In this document: positions 1 through 6,990 of the stretch, one piece after another
Layout of the letters: each line of letters opens with the position of its first letter
Numbering within the stretch: position 1 is the first letter of the stretch
Assembly: GCF_007989085.1 (NCBI RefSeq)
Contig: NZ_BJVJ01000064.1
Span: 1 to 34,524 of the forward strand
Direction of reading: 5' to 3'
From: Pseudonocardia sulfidoxydans NBRC 16205
GTDB taxonomy: Bacteria > Actinomycetota > Actinomycetes > Mycobacteriales > Pseudonocardiaceae
DNA: 34,524 nt
Notes under the pieces: model-generated
Database searches by the model: none
What the model was told of the DNA's origin: nothing
What the model saw: only the letters and a program-made list of their open reading frames with translations
Program-made: the position numbers and the translations under genes

Positions 1-1
1 C

Positions 2-64
2 CCCCCGCCCGGCTACGCCCCGCGCCCGGGCCACCGCCCGCCCCCGCCCGGCTACCGCCCCTGA
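2..64 (+). CDS. C-terminal end of a Pro/Gly/Tyr-rich protein (partial)
   Basis: An open frame enters from the left edge and stops at TGA 62-64. Its last 20 codons are almost all Pro, Gly, Tyr, Arg and His, with two PGY-type repeats (PPPGYAP and PPPPGYRP). In M. tuberculosis the gene before the DUF2520/panC pair is Rv3604c, a membrane protein rich in Ala, Arg and Pro, so this is probably the tail of that orthologue. That assignment rests on position and composition only, since no domain is visible in 20 residues. The palindrome at 71-110 follows seven bases after the stop. Confidence 0.55.
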   Translation, partial: PPPGYAPRPGHRPPPPGYRP

Positions 65-70
65 ACCCCT

Positions 71-110
71 GTGAGCGGCGATAGTCGCTATCGCGACTAT
101 CGCCGCTCAC
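71..110. repeat. Palindrome family A, copy 1
   Basis: Near-perfect 40-bp palindrome. The arm GTGAGCGGCGATAGTCGC (71-88) pairs with 93-110 around a four-base centre (TATC). It lies between the end of the upstream protein and the promoter of the pantothenate operon. Closely related palindromes lie at 11460-11499 and 13501-13542. It could end transcription of the upstream gene, but no T-run follows it. Confidence 0.85.
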
Positions 111-222
111 GACCCCTGACCACGGCGACCCGACGCGCCGTCCGGCCCGCCAGGAGCGGGACGTGGCGTACGCCGCTGGTGAAGCCGCTCACGCGGCCCC
201 GATCGTGACAGCGGCGTCCGTC

Positions 223-228
223 TAACCT
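223..228 (+). promoter_or_regulatory. Candidate -10 element of the pantothenate operon
   Basis: TAACCT fits the actinobacterial TANNNT -10 consensus. The same hexamer occurs before lysS, carD and mhuD in this window. It would start transcription near 235 and give a leader of about 65 bases that carries the AAGGAG ribosome site at 290-295. I could not identify a clear -35. Confidence 0.4.
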
Positions 229-301
229 GTGCTCGTCGTCAGCAGTGGCCGACACCTCGTCCGGTACCCGACACGGGACTGGAACGGGCAAGGAGCAGGT
301 G

Positions 302-1195
302 ATGAGTGCAGGCAGGCCTGCGCGGCTCGCCGTCGGAGTGGTCTCCGCGGGTCGTGTGGGTTCCGTGATCGGTGCCGCCCTCGCGGCCGCGGGACACCAC
401 GTCGTCGCCACGTCCGGAGTCTCCCGGGCGTCGGTCCAACGTGCCGCGGCGCTGCTGCCCGACGTGCCGTTGCTGCCGCCCGACGAGGTCGTCGCAGGCG
501 CCGGCCTGGCGCTGCTCGCCGTCCCCGACGACGTGCTCCCCGGCCTGGTCCGCGGCCTCGCAGCCGCCGGGTCGTTCCGGCCGGGGCAGATCGTCGTCCA
601 CACCTCGGGCGCGCACGGTGTCGCGGTGCTCGACCCGGCCGTCGAGCACGGGGTGCTGCCGCTCGCGCTGCACCCGGCGATGACGTTCACCGGCCGCGTC
701 GAGGACGTGCAGCGGCTGACGTCGTGCTGCTTCGGCGTCACCGCCCCCGAGCCCGACGAGGCGGCCTGGAGCGTCGGCGAGGCGCTCGTCGTCGAGATGA
801 CGGCCGAGCCGGTGCGGGTGCCCGAGGCGGTCCGCCCGCTCTACCACGCCGCGCTCGCCCACGGCGCGAACCACCTGGTCACGCTCGTGCGCGACGCCGC
901 GGACCTGCTGGCGAAAGCGGGCATCGAACCCGCCGAACGGCTGCTCGGCCCGCTGCTGTCCGCGGCACTGGACAACGCGCTGCGCCACGGCGACCGCGCC
1001 CTCACCGGCCCGGTCGCGCGCGGCGACGCCGGCACCGTCGCCACCCACCTGCGCGTCCTCGACGCCGCCGACCCCGACGTCGCACGCACCTACCGCACCC
1101 TCGCCGGGCGCACCGCCCGCCGGGCCCGGGCCGCCGGGCTGCTGCCCGAACAGGCGGCCGCCGACGTGCTCACCACCCTCCGGGAGGACTCATGA
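302..1195 (+). CDS. Rossmann-fold / DUF2520 protein (Rv3603c-like)
   Basis: A 297-residue protein with an N-terminal dinucleotide-binding fold and a C-terminal helical DUF2520 domain, resembling the 6-phosphogluconate dehydrogenase / ketopantoate reductase superfamily. The nucleotide-binding turn reads SAGRVGSVIG within the first 25 residues, followed by an alternating beta-alpha pattern. I chose ATG 302 because AAGGAG (290-295) lies six bases upstream; GTG 299 and GTG 245 are in frame but less well placed. Its stop overlaps the panC start in ATGA (1192-1195), so it is translationally coupled to pantothenate synthesis. Conserved linkage to panC suggests a redox role near ketopantoate or pantoate, possibly as a PanE-like enzyme. 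That is inference: the family's reaction is not known to me. The family assignment is firm. Confidence 0.85.
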   Translation: MSAGRPARLAVGVVSAGRVGSVIGAALAAAGHHVVATSGVSRASVQRAAALLPDVPLLPPDEVVAGAGLALLAVPDDVLPGLVRGLAAAGSFRPGQIVVHTSGAHGVAVLDPAVEHGVLPLALHPAMTFTGRVEDVQRLTSCCFGVTAPEPDEAAWSVGEALVVEMTAEPVRVPEAVRPLYHAALAHGANHLVTLVRDAADLLAKAGIEPAERLLGPLLSAALDNALRHGDRALTGPVARGDAGTVATHLRVLDAADPDVARTYRTLAGRTARRARAAGLLPEQAAADVLTTLREDS

Positions 1196-2076
1196 CCGCC
1201 GCCACCACCCGGACCGCGGGCGGGTACCGCCCCGGCGAGCTCACCGTGCACCGCGACCCCGCCGACGTGAACGCCGTCAGCCGCGCGCTGCGCGGCGCGG
1301 GCCGCAAGGTCGCCCTCGTCCCGACGATGGGTGCCCTCCACGACGGCCACCGCGAGCTGATCCGCCACGCCCGGCTGCTCCCCGGCTCCACCGTCACCGC
1401 CGTGTCGATCTTCGTGAACCCCCTGCAGTTCGGGGCGAACGAAGACCTCACGCGCTACCCGCGCCCGCTCGAGGCCGACCTCGAGATCCTGCGCGAAGAA
1501 GGCGTCGAGCTCGCCTTCGTCCCGTCGGTCGACGACATGTACCCGCCCGGAGCGCAGACCCGGATCGTGCCGGGCCCGCTCGCCGACGAGCTCGAGGGCG
1601 CGGTCCGCCCGGGCCACTTCGAGGGCGTGCTGACCATCGTCGGCAAGCTGTTCCAGATCGTCGCGCCGGAGATCGCGCTGTTCGGCGAGAAGGACTACCA
1701 GCAGCTCGTGATGCTGCAGAAGATGGTGCGCGACCTGAACTTCCCGCTCTCCATCGTCGGCGTCCCCACGGTCCGCGAGACCGACGGGCTCGCGCTGTCC
1801 TCCCGCAACGTCTACCTGTCCGACGAGCAGCGCGCCGCCGCGCCCACCCTGCAACGGGCGCTGAAGGAAGGCGCCTCGGTGTCGGCCCGCGGCCCCGCCG
1901 CCGTCCTCGCCCGCGCCCGCGAGGTCCTCGCCACCGAGCCGCTGCTCGACGTCGACTACCTGGAGCTGCGCGACCCCGAGCTCGGCCCCACCCCCGAGAC
2001 CGGCCGGGCGCGGCTGCTCGTCGCCGCCCGAATCGGCACCACCCGCCTCATCGACAACGTCCCCGTCCAGCTCTGA
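1192..2076 (+). CDS. panC: Pantothenate synthetase
   Basis: Ligates pantoate and beta-alanine using ATP to make pantothenate, through a pantoyl-adenylate, in the cytosol. The 294-residue protein has the family signatures in order: PTMGALHDGHRELI (the HIGH-like ATP site), FVNPLQFG, the long VGKLFQIVAPEIALFGEKDYQQL block, and VRETDGLALSSRN near the C-terminal domain (the KMSKS-equivalent SSRN loop). Length is normal. The start ATG 1192 overlaps the upstream stop in ATGA. A much longer upstream extension in this frame is an artefact of high GC, because it reads through the DUF2520 gene. panD follows 13 bases later, so the two pathway branches meet in one transcript. No missing residues seen. Confidence 0.97.
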   Translation: MTAATTRTAGGYRPGELTVHRDPADVNAVSRALRGAGRKVALVPTMGALHDGHRELIRHARLLPGSTVTAVSIFVNPLQFGANEDLTRYPRPLEADLEILREEGVELAFVPSVDDMYPPGAQTRIVPGPLADELEGAVRPGHFEGVLTIVGKLFQIVAPEIALFGEKDYQQLVMLQKMVRDLNFPLSIVGVPTVRETDGLALSSRNVYLSDEQRAAAPTLQRALKEGASVSARGPAAVLARAREVLATEPLLDVDYLELRDPELGPTPETGRARLLVAARIGTTRLIDNVPVQL

Positions 2077-2089
2077 GCCGGAGGCCACC

Positions 2090-2515
2090 GTGTTCCGCAC
2101 GATGATGAAGTCCAAGATCCACCGTGCGACGGTCACCCAGGCCGACCTGCACTACGTCGGCTCGGTCACCGTCGACCTCGACCTCATGGAGGCCGCCGAC
2201 CTCCTCGAGGGCGAGCAGGTCGCGATCGTCGACATCACCAACGGCGCCCGCCTGGAGACCTACGTCATCCCCGGCGAGCGCGGCTCCGGCGTCATCGGCA
2301 TCAACGGCGCCGCCGCGCACCTCGTCCACCCCGGCGACCTGGTCATCCTCATCTCCTACGGCCAGTTCGACGAGGTCGAGCTCGCCGCCTACGACCCGCG
2401 GGTCGTGTTCGTCGACGCCGACAACCGCGTCGCCGAGGTCGGGGACGACCCCGGGCACGCCCCGGTCGGGTCGGGCCTGACCTCGGGGTCGGTCACCCGC
2501 ATGCGGTCGGCCTGA
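2090..2515 (+). CDS. panD: Aspartate 1-decarboxylase proenzyme
   Basis: Makes beta-alanine from aspartate, the second substrate of PanC. It is a pyruvoyl enzyme activated by self-cleavage between Gly24 and Ser25, and here that motif reads HYVGS with Ser exactly at residue 25. Also typical are the N-terminal MKSKIHRATVTQADL, the substrate-binding K/H region, and NGAAAHLVHPGDLVI with the ISYGQ strand. At 141 residues it is the usual actinobacterial length, including a variable tail after residue 115. The GTG start at 2090 follows a GGAGG-like site (CCGGAGGCC, around 2077-2085) just after the panC stop. coaX begins three bases after its TGA. Assignment is secure. Confidence 0.97.
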   Translation: MFRTMMKSKIHRATVTQADLHYVGSVTVDLDLMEAADLLEGEQVAIVDITNGARLETYVIPGERGSGVIGINGAAAHLVHPGDLVILISYGQFDEVELAAYDPRVVFVDADNRVAEVGDDPGHAPVGSGLTSGSVTRMRSA

Positions 2516-2518
2516 CCG

Positions 2519-3352
2519 GTGCTGCTCTGCATCGACGTCGGCAACACCCAGATCGCGCTGGGCCTCTACCGGGACACCCCCGCCCCCGCCGACGACGGCG
2601 CCGAGCCCGAGGTCCGGCCCACGCTCGTGCGGGACTGGCGGATGCGCACCGACGCCCGGATGACCGCCGACGAGCTCGACGTCGCGATCCACGGGCTGCT
2701 CGGCGAGCGGGCCGCCGACGTCACGGGGATCGCCGCGCTGTCGACGGTCCCGTCGCTGCTGCGGGAGCTGCGCCTCATGCTCGACCGGCGCAGCGAACAG
2801 ATGCCGACGGTCATCGTCGGCCCCGGCGTCCGCACCGGCGTGCCGCTGCTCGTCGACAACCCGCGCGAGGTCGGCGCCGACCGCGTCGTCAACACCCTCG
2901 CCGCGCACCGCATCTTCGGGACGGCGTGCGTCGTCGTCGACTTCGGGACGTCGACCAACATCGACGTCGTCTCCGCGCGCGGAGAGTTCCTGGGCGGCGC
3001 ACTGGCCCCCGGGATCGAGATCTCCATGGAGGCGCTCGCGACCCGGGCCGCGGCGCTGCGCACCGTCGAACTGGTGCGTCCGCGCTCGGTGATCGGCAAG
3101 AACACCGTCGAATGCCTGCAGTCCGGGGTGATCTTCGGGTTCGCGGGACAGGTCGACGGCCTGGTCGACGCGATCGTCGCCGAGATGGGCCCCAAGGCAG
3201 GCCCGGTGACCGTCCTCGCGACGGGCGGGCTCGCCCCCCTGATGGCCGGGGTGTCGCGCACGATCACCGAGTTCGTCCCCGACCTCACGCTGCTGGGCCT
3301 GCGGCTGACCTACCTGCGCAACGCGCACACGGCCGGCGCCGCGGCGCGCTGA
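2519..3352 (+). CDS. coaX: Type III pantothenate kinase
   Basis: Phosphorylates pantothenate in the first committed step of coenzyme A synthesis. CoaX enzymes belong to the ASKHA fold, need a monovalent cation, and resist CoA feedback. The 277-residue protein shows DVGNT at residues 6-10 (phosphate 1), the GADRVVN block, DFGTSTN (phosphate 2) and GALAPGI. The GTG start lies three bases after panD, so the operon runs from pantoate condensation to 4'-phosphopantothenate. Between residues 17 and 33 a Pro/Asp/Glu-rich insert is somewhat longer than in compact homologues. The last codons (GCGGCGCGC TGA) are duplicated just downstream, which suggests the gene end took part in repeat expansion. Confidence 0.96.
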   Translation: MLLCIDVGNTQIALGLYRDTPAPADDGAEPEVRPTLVRDWRMRTDARMTADELDVAIHGLLGERAADVTGIAALSTVPSLLRELRLMLDRRSEQMPTVIVGPGVRTGVPLLVDNPREVGADRVVNTLAAHRIFGTACVVVDFGTSTNIDVVSARGEFLGGALAPGIEISMEALATRAAALRTVELVRPRSVIGKNTVECLQSGVIFGFAGQVDGLVDAIVAEMGPKAGPVTVLATGGLAPLMAGVSRTITEFVPDLTLLGLRLTYLRNAHTAGAAAR

Positions 3353-3541
3353 CCGGGCGTCGCGGCGCGCTGACCCGGGGCGTCGCGTCACGCCGATCCC
3401 GGGCGCGGAGGGTGCGCTGACCCGGGGCGTGCCGGACGTGCTACCCGTGACGCCGCGTCACGCCGACCCGTGGCGCCGCGTCACGCCGATCCCGGCGCGG
3501 AGGGTGCGCCGGCTCGGGGCGCCGCGGACGTGCTGACACAG
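3353..3541. repeat. Degenerate tandem and direct repeats after coaX
   Basis: This gene-free stretch (the gene gap is 3353-3669) is made of related units. GCGGCGCGCTGACC at the coaX stop (3341-3354) recurs at 3362-3375. CGCGTCACGCCGA recurs at 3384, 3454 and 3477. A block of about 58 bases at 3384-3442 is repeated imperfectly at 3477-3534. No ribosome site or convincing coding frame is present. Stop codons occur in the repeat units, so it is probably non-coding. Confidence 0.75.
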
Positions 3542-3595
3542 GCGCGCAACCTCACTGCTGTGTCCGCCGCTCGGAAGAGCAGTGAGGTTGCGCGC
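3542..3595. terminator. Hairpin family B, copy 1 (between coaX and lysS)
   Basis: Perfect 18-bp inverted repeat. The arm GCGCGCAACCTCACTGCT (3542-3559) pairs with 3578-3595. The 18-base spacer holds a further TCCG/CGGA stem. It follows coaX and precedes the lysS promoter, so an attenuator or terminator role is likely. The same arm sequence recurs at 16606 and 23849. Confidence 0.75.
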
Positions 3596-3655
3596 GGATT
3601 CGTCTGCGCGACCGTCGGTACGTGCACCGATGACAGGGCGCCCCGGGCACGTGGC

Positions 3656-3661
3656 TAACCT
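3656..3661 (+). promoter_or_regulatory. Candidate -10 of lysS (leaderless)
   Basis: TAACCT ends eight bases before GTG 3670, which would place transcription initiation at or within a base or two of the start codon. There is no Shine-Dalgarno sequence before that GTG. Confidence 0.5.
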
Positions 3662-3669
3662 TGCTCGGC

Positions 3670-5172
3670 GTGACCGACGAGCACTCCACGCCCCCCGACA
3701 CCGACCTCCCCGAGCAGCTCCGGGTGCGCCGGGCCAAGCGGGCGGAGCTGCTCGAGCAGGGCATCGACCCCTATCCCGTCGAGGCGGGCCGCACCCACAC
3801 GCTGCGTGAGGTCCGCGACGCCCACCCCGACCTCGAACCGGACACCGCGACGGGCGACCGGGTCGCCGTCGCCGGCCGGGTCATGTTCCTGCGCAACACG
3901 GGCAAGCTGTGCTTCGCGACGCTGCGCGAGGGCGACGGCACCGAGCTGCAGGCCATGCTCAGCCTGGCCGAGGTCGGTGACGAGGCGCTCGCGAGCTGGA
4001 AGGCCGTCGTCGACCTGGGCGACGTCGTCCTCGTCGACGGGGAGGTCATCACCAGCCGACGCGGCGAGCTGTCGGTGTCGGCCACGTCGTGGCGGATGCT
4101 GGCCAAGGCCGTCCGGCCGCTCCCCGTGGCGCATCGCGAGCTGTCGGAGGAGACGCGGGTCCGGCAGCGCTACGTCGACCTGATCGTGCGGCCCAAGGCC
4201 CGCGAGATGGTCCGCGCACGGTCGACGGTCCTGCGCACCCTGCGGCGCGTGTTCGAGGAGCGCGACTACATCGAGGTCGAGACGCCGATGCTGCAGGTGC
4301 TGCACGGCGGCGCCACGGCCCGGCCGTTCGTCACGCGTTCGAATGCGCTGAGCCAGGATCTGTACCTGCGGATCGCGCCGGAGCTGTTCCTGAAGCGTGC
4401 CGTCGTCGGCGGGATCGAGCGGGTCTTCGAGCTGAATCGCGTTTTCCGCAACGAGGGGATCGACTCCACGCACTCCCCGGAGTTCGCGATGCTCGAGGCC
4501 TACCAGGCGTATGCGACCTATGACGACATGGCGGATCTCGTTCGGGACCTCATCCTCGAAAGCGCGCGTGCCGTCTTCGGTTCCACGGTCATCACACGCG
4601 CCGACGGAACCGAACACGATCTGGGCGGCCCGTGGCGCAGCGTCACTCTTCATGCCTCCGTGGCCGAGGCGGTGGGCCAAGAGGTGACGGTCGACACCTC
4701 CGCCGAAACACTGCGTAAGATCGCGGCCGATCACGATGTCGAGCTGAAGGAATCCTGGTCGGCCGGCGAGATCGTTCTGGAACTGTTCGAGAAGCTCGTC
4801 GAGCACACGCTCGTCGAGCCCACGTTCGTGCGTGACTACCCGGTGGAGGTCCGCCCACTCACCCGGCAGCACCGCGACGATCCGCGACTCGCCGAGGCGT
4901 GGGACCTCATCGTTTTCGGAACCGAGCTCGCGACGGCCTACTCCGAACTCGTCGATCCCGTGGAACAGCGGGAAAGGCTCCACCGGCAGTCGTTGCTGGC
5001 TGCCGCGGGTGACCCCGAGGCCATGCAGCTCGACGAGGACTTCTTGCGTGCCATGGAGTACGGCATGCCGCCGACCGGCGGCATGGGCATGGGCGTCGAC
5101 AGGCTCCTGATGACGCTCACCGGCCTCGGTATTCGGGACACAATCCTCTTCCCGCTCGTTCGGTCGGAGTGA
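3670..5172 (+). CDS. lysS: Lysyl-tRNA synthetase, class II
   Basis: Charges tRNA-Lys. The 500-residue protein has an N-terminal OB-fold anticodon-binding domain (about residues 55-150, containing GRVMFLRNTGKLCFATL) and a class II catalytic core. The core has motif 1 near VETPMLQVLHGGATARPF, motif 2 FRNEGIDSTHSPEFAMLE, and motif 3 GMGMGVDRLLMTLTG. I chose GTG 3670 over TTG 3661 because a -10 element ends eight bases upstream. Position before lsr2 and clpC matches mycobacteria. Codon use changes inside the gene: positions 4021-4080 and 4261-4320 have at most one A/T third base in 20 codons, whereas 4501-4560 and 4561-4620 have five and six. This suggests that the 3' two-thirds may have a different history. 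Confidence 0.96.
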   Translation: MTDEHSTPPDTDLPEQLRVRRAKRAELLEQGIDPYPVEAGRTHTLREVRDAHPDLEPDTATGDRVAVAGRVMFLRNTGKLCFATLREGDGTELQAMLSLAEVGDEALASWKAVVDLGDVVLVDGEVITSRRGELSVSATSWRMLAKAVRPLPVAHRELSEETRVRQRYVDLIVRPKAREMVRARSTVLRTLRRVFEERDYIEVETPMLQVLHGGATARPFVTRSNALSQDLYLRIAPELFLKRAVVGGIERVFELNRVFRNEGIDSTHSPEFAMLEAYQAYATYDDMADLVRDLILESARAVFGSTVITRADGTEHDLGGPWRSVTLHASVAEAVGQEVTVDTSAETLRKIAADHDVELKESWSAGEIVLELFEKLVEHTLVEPTFVRDYPVEVRPLTRQHRDDPRLAEAWDLIVFGTELATAYSELVDPVEQRERLHRQSLLAAAGDPEAMQLDEDFLRAMEYGMPPTGGMGMGVDRLLMTLTGLGIRDTILFPLVRSE

Positions 5173-5220
5173 CGTTCGTCGCCGGAAGTGTCATTCTGTT
5201 CCGGCGGCGGGTGACTCGGC

Positions 5221-5250
5221 TCGACACCGCAGTTGCAATACGGATAGAGT
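5221..5250 (+). promoter_or_regulatory. Candidate lsr2 promoter
   Basis: TCGACA (5221-5226) and TAGAGT (5245-5250) are separated by 18 bases and resemble -35 and -10 elements of a housekeeping sigma factor. The leader to GTG 5314 would be about 57 bases and carries GGAGG at 5301-5305. Confidence 0.45.
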
Positions 5251-5313
5251 CCGCATTCGTGGCGACGCCACAGTTGCAGGAACTCATGTGTTGCGAGAAT
5301 GGAGGCTGCGGCG

Positions 5314-5655
5314 GTGGCGCAGATCCGTGAGATCAGACTGATCGACGACCTGGACGGTAAGGCGGCGGACGAGACCGTCGAGTTCGGGATCGACGGCAAG
5401 ACGTACGAGATCGACTTGTCCGAGTCGAATGCCGGAAAGCTGCGGGACGCGCTCGCGTCGTATGTCGCCGCTGCCCGTCGTGCCGGTGGACGGCGCCGCG
5501 CCGCGGCCGGCTCCGCGCCGGCGAATCGGCGGCAGTCGGTCGACCGCGAGCAGAACCAGGCAATTCGGGATTGGGCCCGGAAGCGCGGGATGAAGGTCTC
5601 GGACCGCGGCCGCATCCCGGCCGAGGTGCTCGAGGCCTATCACCAGGAGAACTGA
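5314..5655 (+). CDS. lsr2: Lsr2 nucleoid-associated H-NS-like protein
   Basis: A small DNA-bridging protein that silences AT-rich, often horizontally acquired DNA. The 113-residue protein has the N-terminal dimerisation domain (residues 5-60, with DDLDGKAADETVEFGIDGK and YEIDLSE), a basic linker rich in Arg and Ala, and a C-terminal DNA-binding domain (REQNQAIRDWARKRGMKVSDRGRIP). Its RGR turn is the known AT-hook-like minor-groove contact. GTG 5314 is preferred because GGAGG lies eight bases upstream; ATG 5299 would add five residues that family members lack and would put the ribosome site inside the gene. Placement between lysS and clpC is the mycobacterial arrangement. A strong palindromic terminator follows at 5676. 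Confidence 0.95.
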   Translation: MAQIREIRLIDDLDGKAADETVEFGIDGKTYEIDLSESNAGKLRDALASYVAAARRAGGRRRAAAGSAPANRRQSVDREQNQAIRDWARKRGMKVSDRGRIPAEVLEAYHQEN

Positions 5656-5675
5656 ACCGGGCGAATGTGCCGGAA

Positions 5676-5711
5676 CGAGCGGGGCCGATCGAATTCGATC
5701 GGCCCCGCTCG
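5676..5711 (+). terminator. Palindromic terminator after lsr2
   Basis: Perfect 36-bp palindrome. The arm CGAGCGGGGCCGATCGAA (5676-5693) is followed directly by its complement, with an EcoRI-type GAATTC at the centre. It starts 20 bases after the lsr2 stop. No T-run follows, as is common in actinobacteria. Confidence 0.8.
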
Positions 5712-5760
5712 CGTTCTCGGCGAAGCGTTCCCGAATCCGCTCCGCCGGATGCGCGCGCGC

Positions 5761-5835
5761 CGAGCCGAAGCGCGCGGAGCCGAAGCGCGCCGAGCCGAAG
5801 CGCGCCGAGCCGAAGCGCGCCGAGCCGAAGCGCGC
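5761..5835. repeat. 15-bp tandem repeat, five units
   Basis: CGAGCCGAAGCGCGC is repeated five times head to tail. Unit 2 (5776-5790) begins GG instead of CG and the other four are identical. Partial, decayed units flank it (GCGAAGCG before, GGAAGCGCGC after). The unit length is a multiple of three, so spurious open frames appear on both strands. None has a ribosome site or recognisable product. It lies in the 302-base gap between lsr2 and the flavin reductase gene. Confidence 0.9.
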
Positions 5836-5885
5836 GGGCGAACGGAAGCGCGCGGCGACCCACGGGCCACATCGCGTCCGCGGGG

Positions 5886-5904
5886 TTAGGGTGGCCTACA
5901 TAGC
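5886..5904 (+). promoter_or_regulatory. Possible IdeR/DmdR-type iron box
   Basis: TTAGGGTGGCCTACATAGC matches the left two-thirds of the 19-bp IdeR/DtxR consensus TTAGGTTAGGCTAACCTAA (10 of the first 13 positions) but matches the right side poorly. It lies 54 bases before the start of a siderophore-interacting-protein gene, a plausible iron-regulated target. This is a candidate only. Confidence 0.35.
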
Positions 5905-5957
5905 TGCCGGGGCCGGTGCGTCCGCCGCACGGCGCCGCCACGACCCCAGGAGGAGCG

Positions 5958-6800
5958 ATGCCCCGCTCGGCCACGAGCCTCGAGGTACTGAGAACCGCCA
6001 GGATCGGCCCGCACATGATCCGCGTGGTCGCGGGCGGACCCGGTCTCGCGGAGTTTCCCGAGACCGACCACACCGACCGCTACGTCAAGATTCTGTTCCC
6101 CCCGCCCGGCGTCGACTACCCCGAGCCGTTCGACATGGAGGCGATCCGGCGCGAGCTCCCGCGCGACCAGTGGCCCCGCACCCGGACCTACACCGTCCGC
6201 GCCCTCGACCACACGGCAGGCGAGCTGACGATCGACTTCGTCCACCACGGCGACAGCGGCCTCGCCGGGCCGTGGGCCGCCGCCGCCCGCCCCGGCGACA
6301 CGCTGCGGCTGCTCGGCCCCGGGGGCGCGTACGCGCCGAACCCGGCCGCGGGCTGGCACCTGTTCGTCGGTGACGACGCCGCGCTCCCCGCGATCGGTGC
6401 CGCGGTCGAGCGGCTCCCGCGTGGGGCGACGGCGCTGGCAGTTCTCCAGGTCGACGGCGCCGACGACCACCAGGACCTGCGCACCGACGCCGACCTGACC
6501 GCGACCTGGCTGCATCGCGCCGACCTGCCCGCGGGCGGTGACCCGGGCGACGCCGCGGCCGCACAGCTCCTCGACGCCGTCGCAGCCCTGCCCTTCCCCG
6601 ACGGCGACGTGCACGCCTTCGTCCACGGCGAGGCCGGCGCGGTCAAGGCCCTCCGCCGGCACCTGCTCGACGAGCGTTCCGTGCCCCGCGACGCCCTCTC
6701 CGTCTCCGGTTACTGGCGTCGTGGTCGTGACGAGGAGGGTTTCCGCGTCTACAAGGAGCAGGAACGGGCAGCCGAGGAGGCCGCGGCGCAGGGGCGCTGA
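5958..6800 (+). CDS. Siderophore-interacting FAD-binding reductase (SIP family)
   Basis: Likely releases iron from ferric siderophores by reducing it with NAD(P)H through a bound flavin, in the cytosol. The 280-residue protein has the N-terminal FAD-binding beta-barrel with the signature RTRTYTVRALD (the RxYT flavin site, about residues 75-85), then FVHHGDSGLAGPWAAAARPGDTLRLLGPGG. It has a C-terminal SIP domain ending DALSVSGYWRRGRDEEGFR, where SGYWRRG is characteristic of the ViuB/SIP group. I chose ATG 5958 because AGGAGG lies just upstream; ATG 5916 is in frame but has no site. It does not belong to the mycobacterial lysS-lsr2-clpC order, so it is an insertion relative to that block. The possible iron box upstream fits the function. 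Confidence 0.9.
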   Translation: MPRSATSLEVLRTARIGPHMIRVVAGGPGLAEFPETDHTDRYVKILFPPPGVDYPEPFDMEAIRRELPRDQWPRTRTYTVRALDHTAGELTIDFVHHGDSGLAGPWAAAARPGDTLRLLGPGGAYAPNPAAGWHLFVGDDAALPAIGAAVERLPRGATALAVLQVDGADDHQDLRTDADLTATWLHRADLPAGGDPGDAAAAQLLDAVAALPFPDGDVHAFVHGEAGAVKALRRHLLDERSVPRDALSVSGYWRRGRDEEGFRVYKEQERAAEEAAAQGR

Positions 6801-6905
6801 CCAGAGCGTTCGCTCCGGCGCCGGGAATTCGGGCACCGCCGACGGATGTTGTCCCCACCGGACCCACATCGCGGCGGACGGAGGCGGTGGGGCCGGTCGG
6901 ACCGA

Positions 6906-6911
6906 TACAGT
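6906..6911 (+). promoter_or_regulatory. Candidate -10 of clpC
   Basis: TACAGT fits TANNNT and would give a leader of about 75 bases ending in the AAGGAG ribosome site (6980-6985). No convincing -35 was recognised, so this is low confidence. Confidence 0.25.
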
Positions 6912-6990
6912 GGTATGGGGCGTCCGCGGCGCAGCGTCACAGGGATGCTGGACGTGCCGCACGTGTGGACGCAGCAGGCAAGGAGTGCGA

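Noticed and set aside
229..1191. Upstream extension of panC to 229
   Set aside because: It reads through the DUF2520 gene in another frame, giving Arg/Pro-rich nonsense. PanC begins at ATG 1192 in an ATGA overlap.
5571..5903. Small Arg/Ser/Ala-rich frames across the 15-bp repeat (both strands)
   Set aside because: They arise because the repeat unit is a multiple of three. No ribosome site, no family and no independent coding signal.
6806..6820. A ClgR-like site (GTTCGCTCCGGCG) upstream of clpC
   Set aside because: The spacing and right half do not fit the consensus as I know it, and such GC-rich words are common in this genome.
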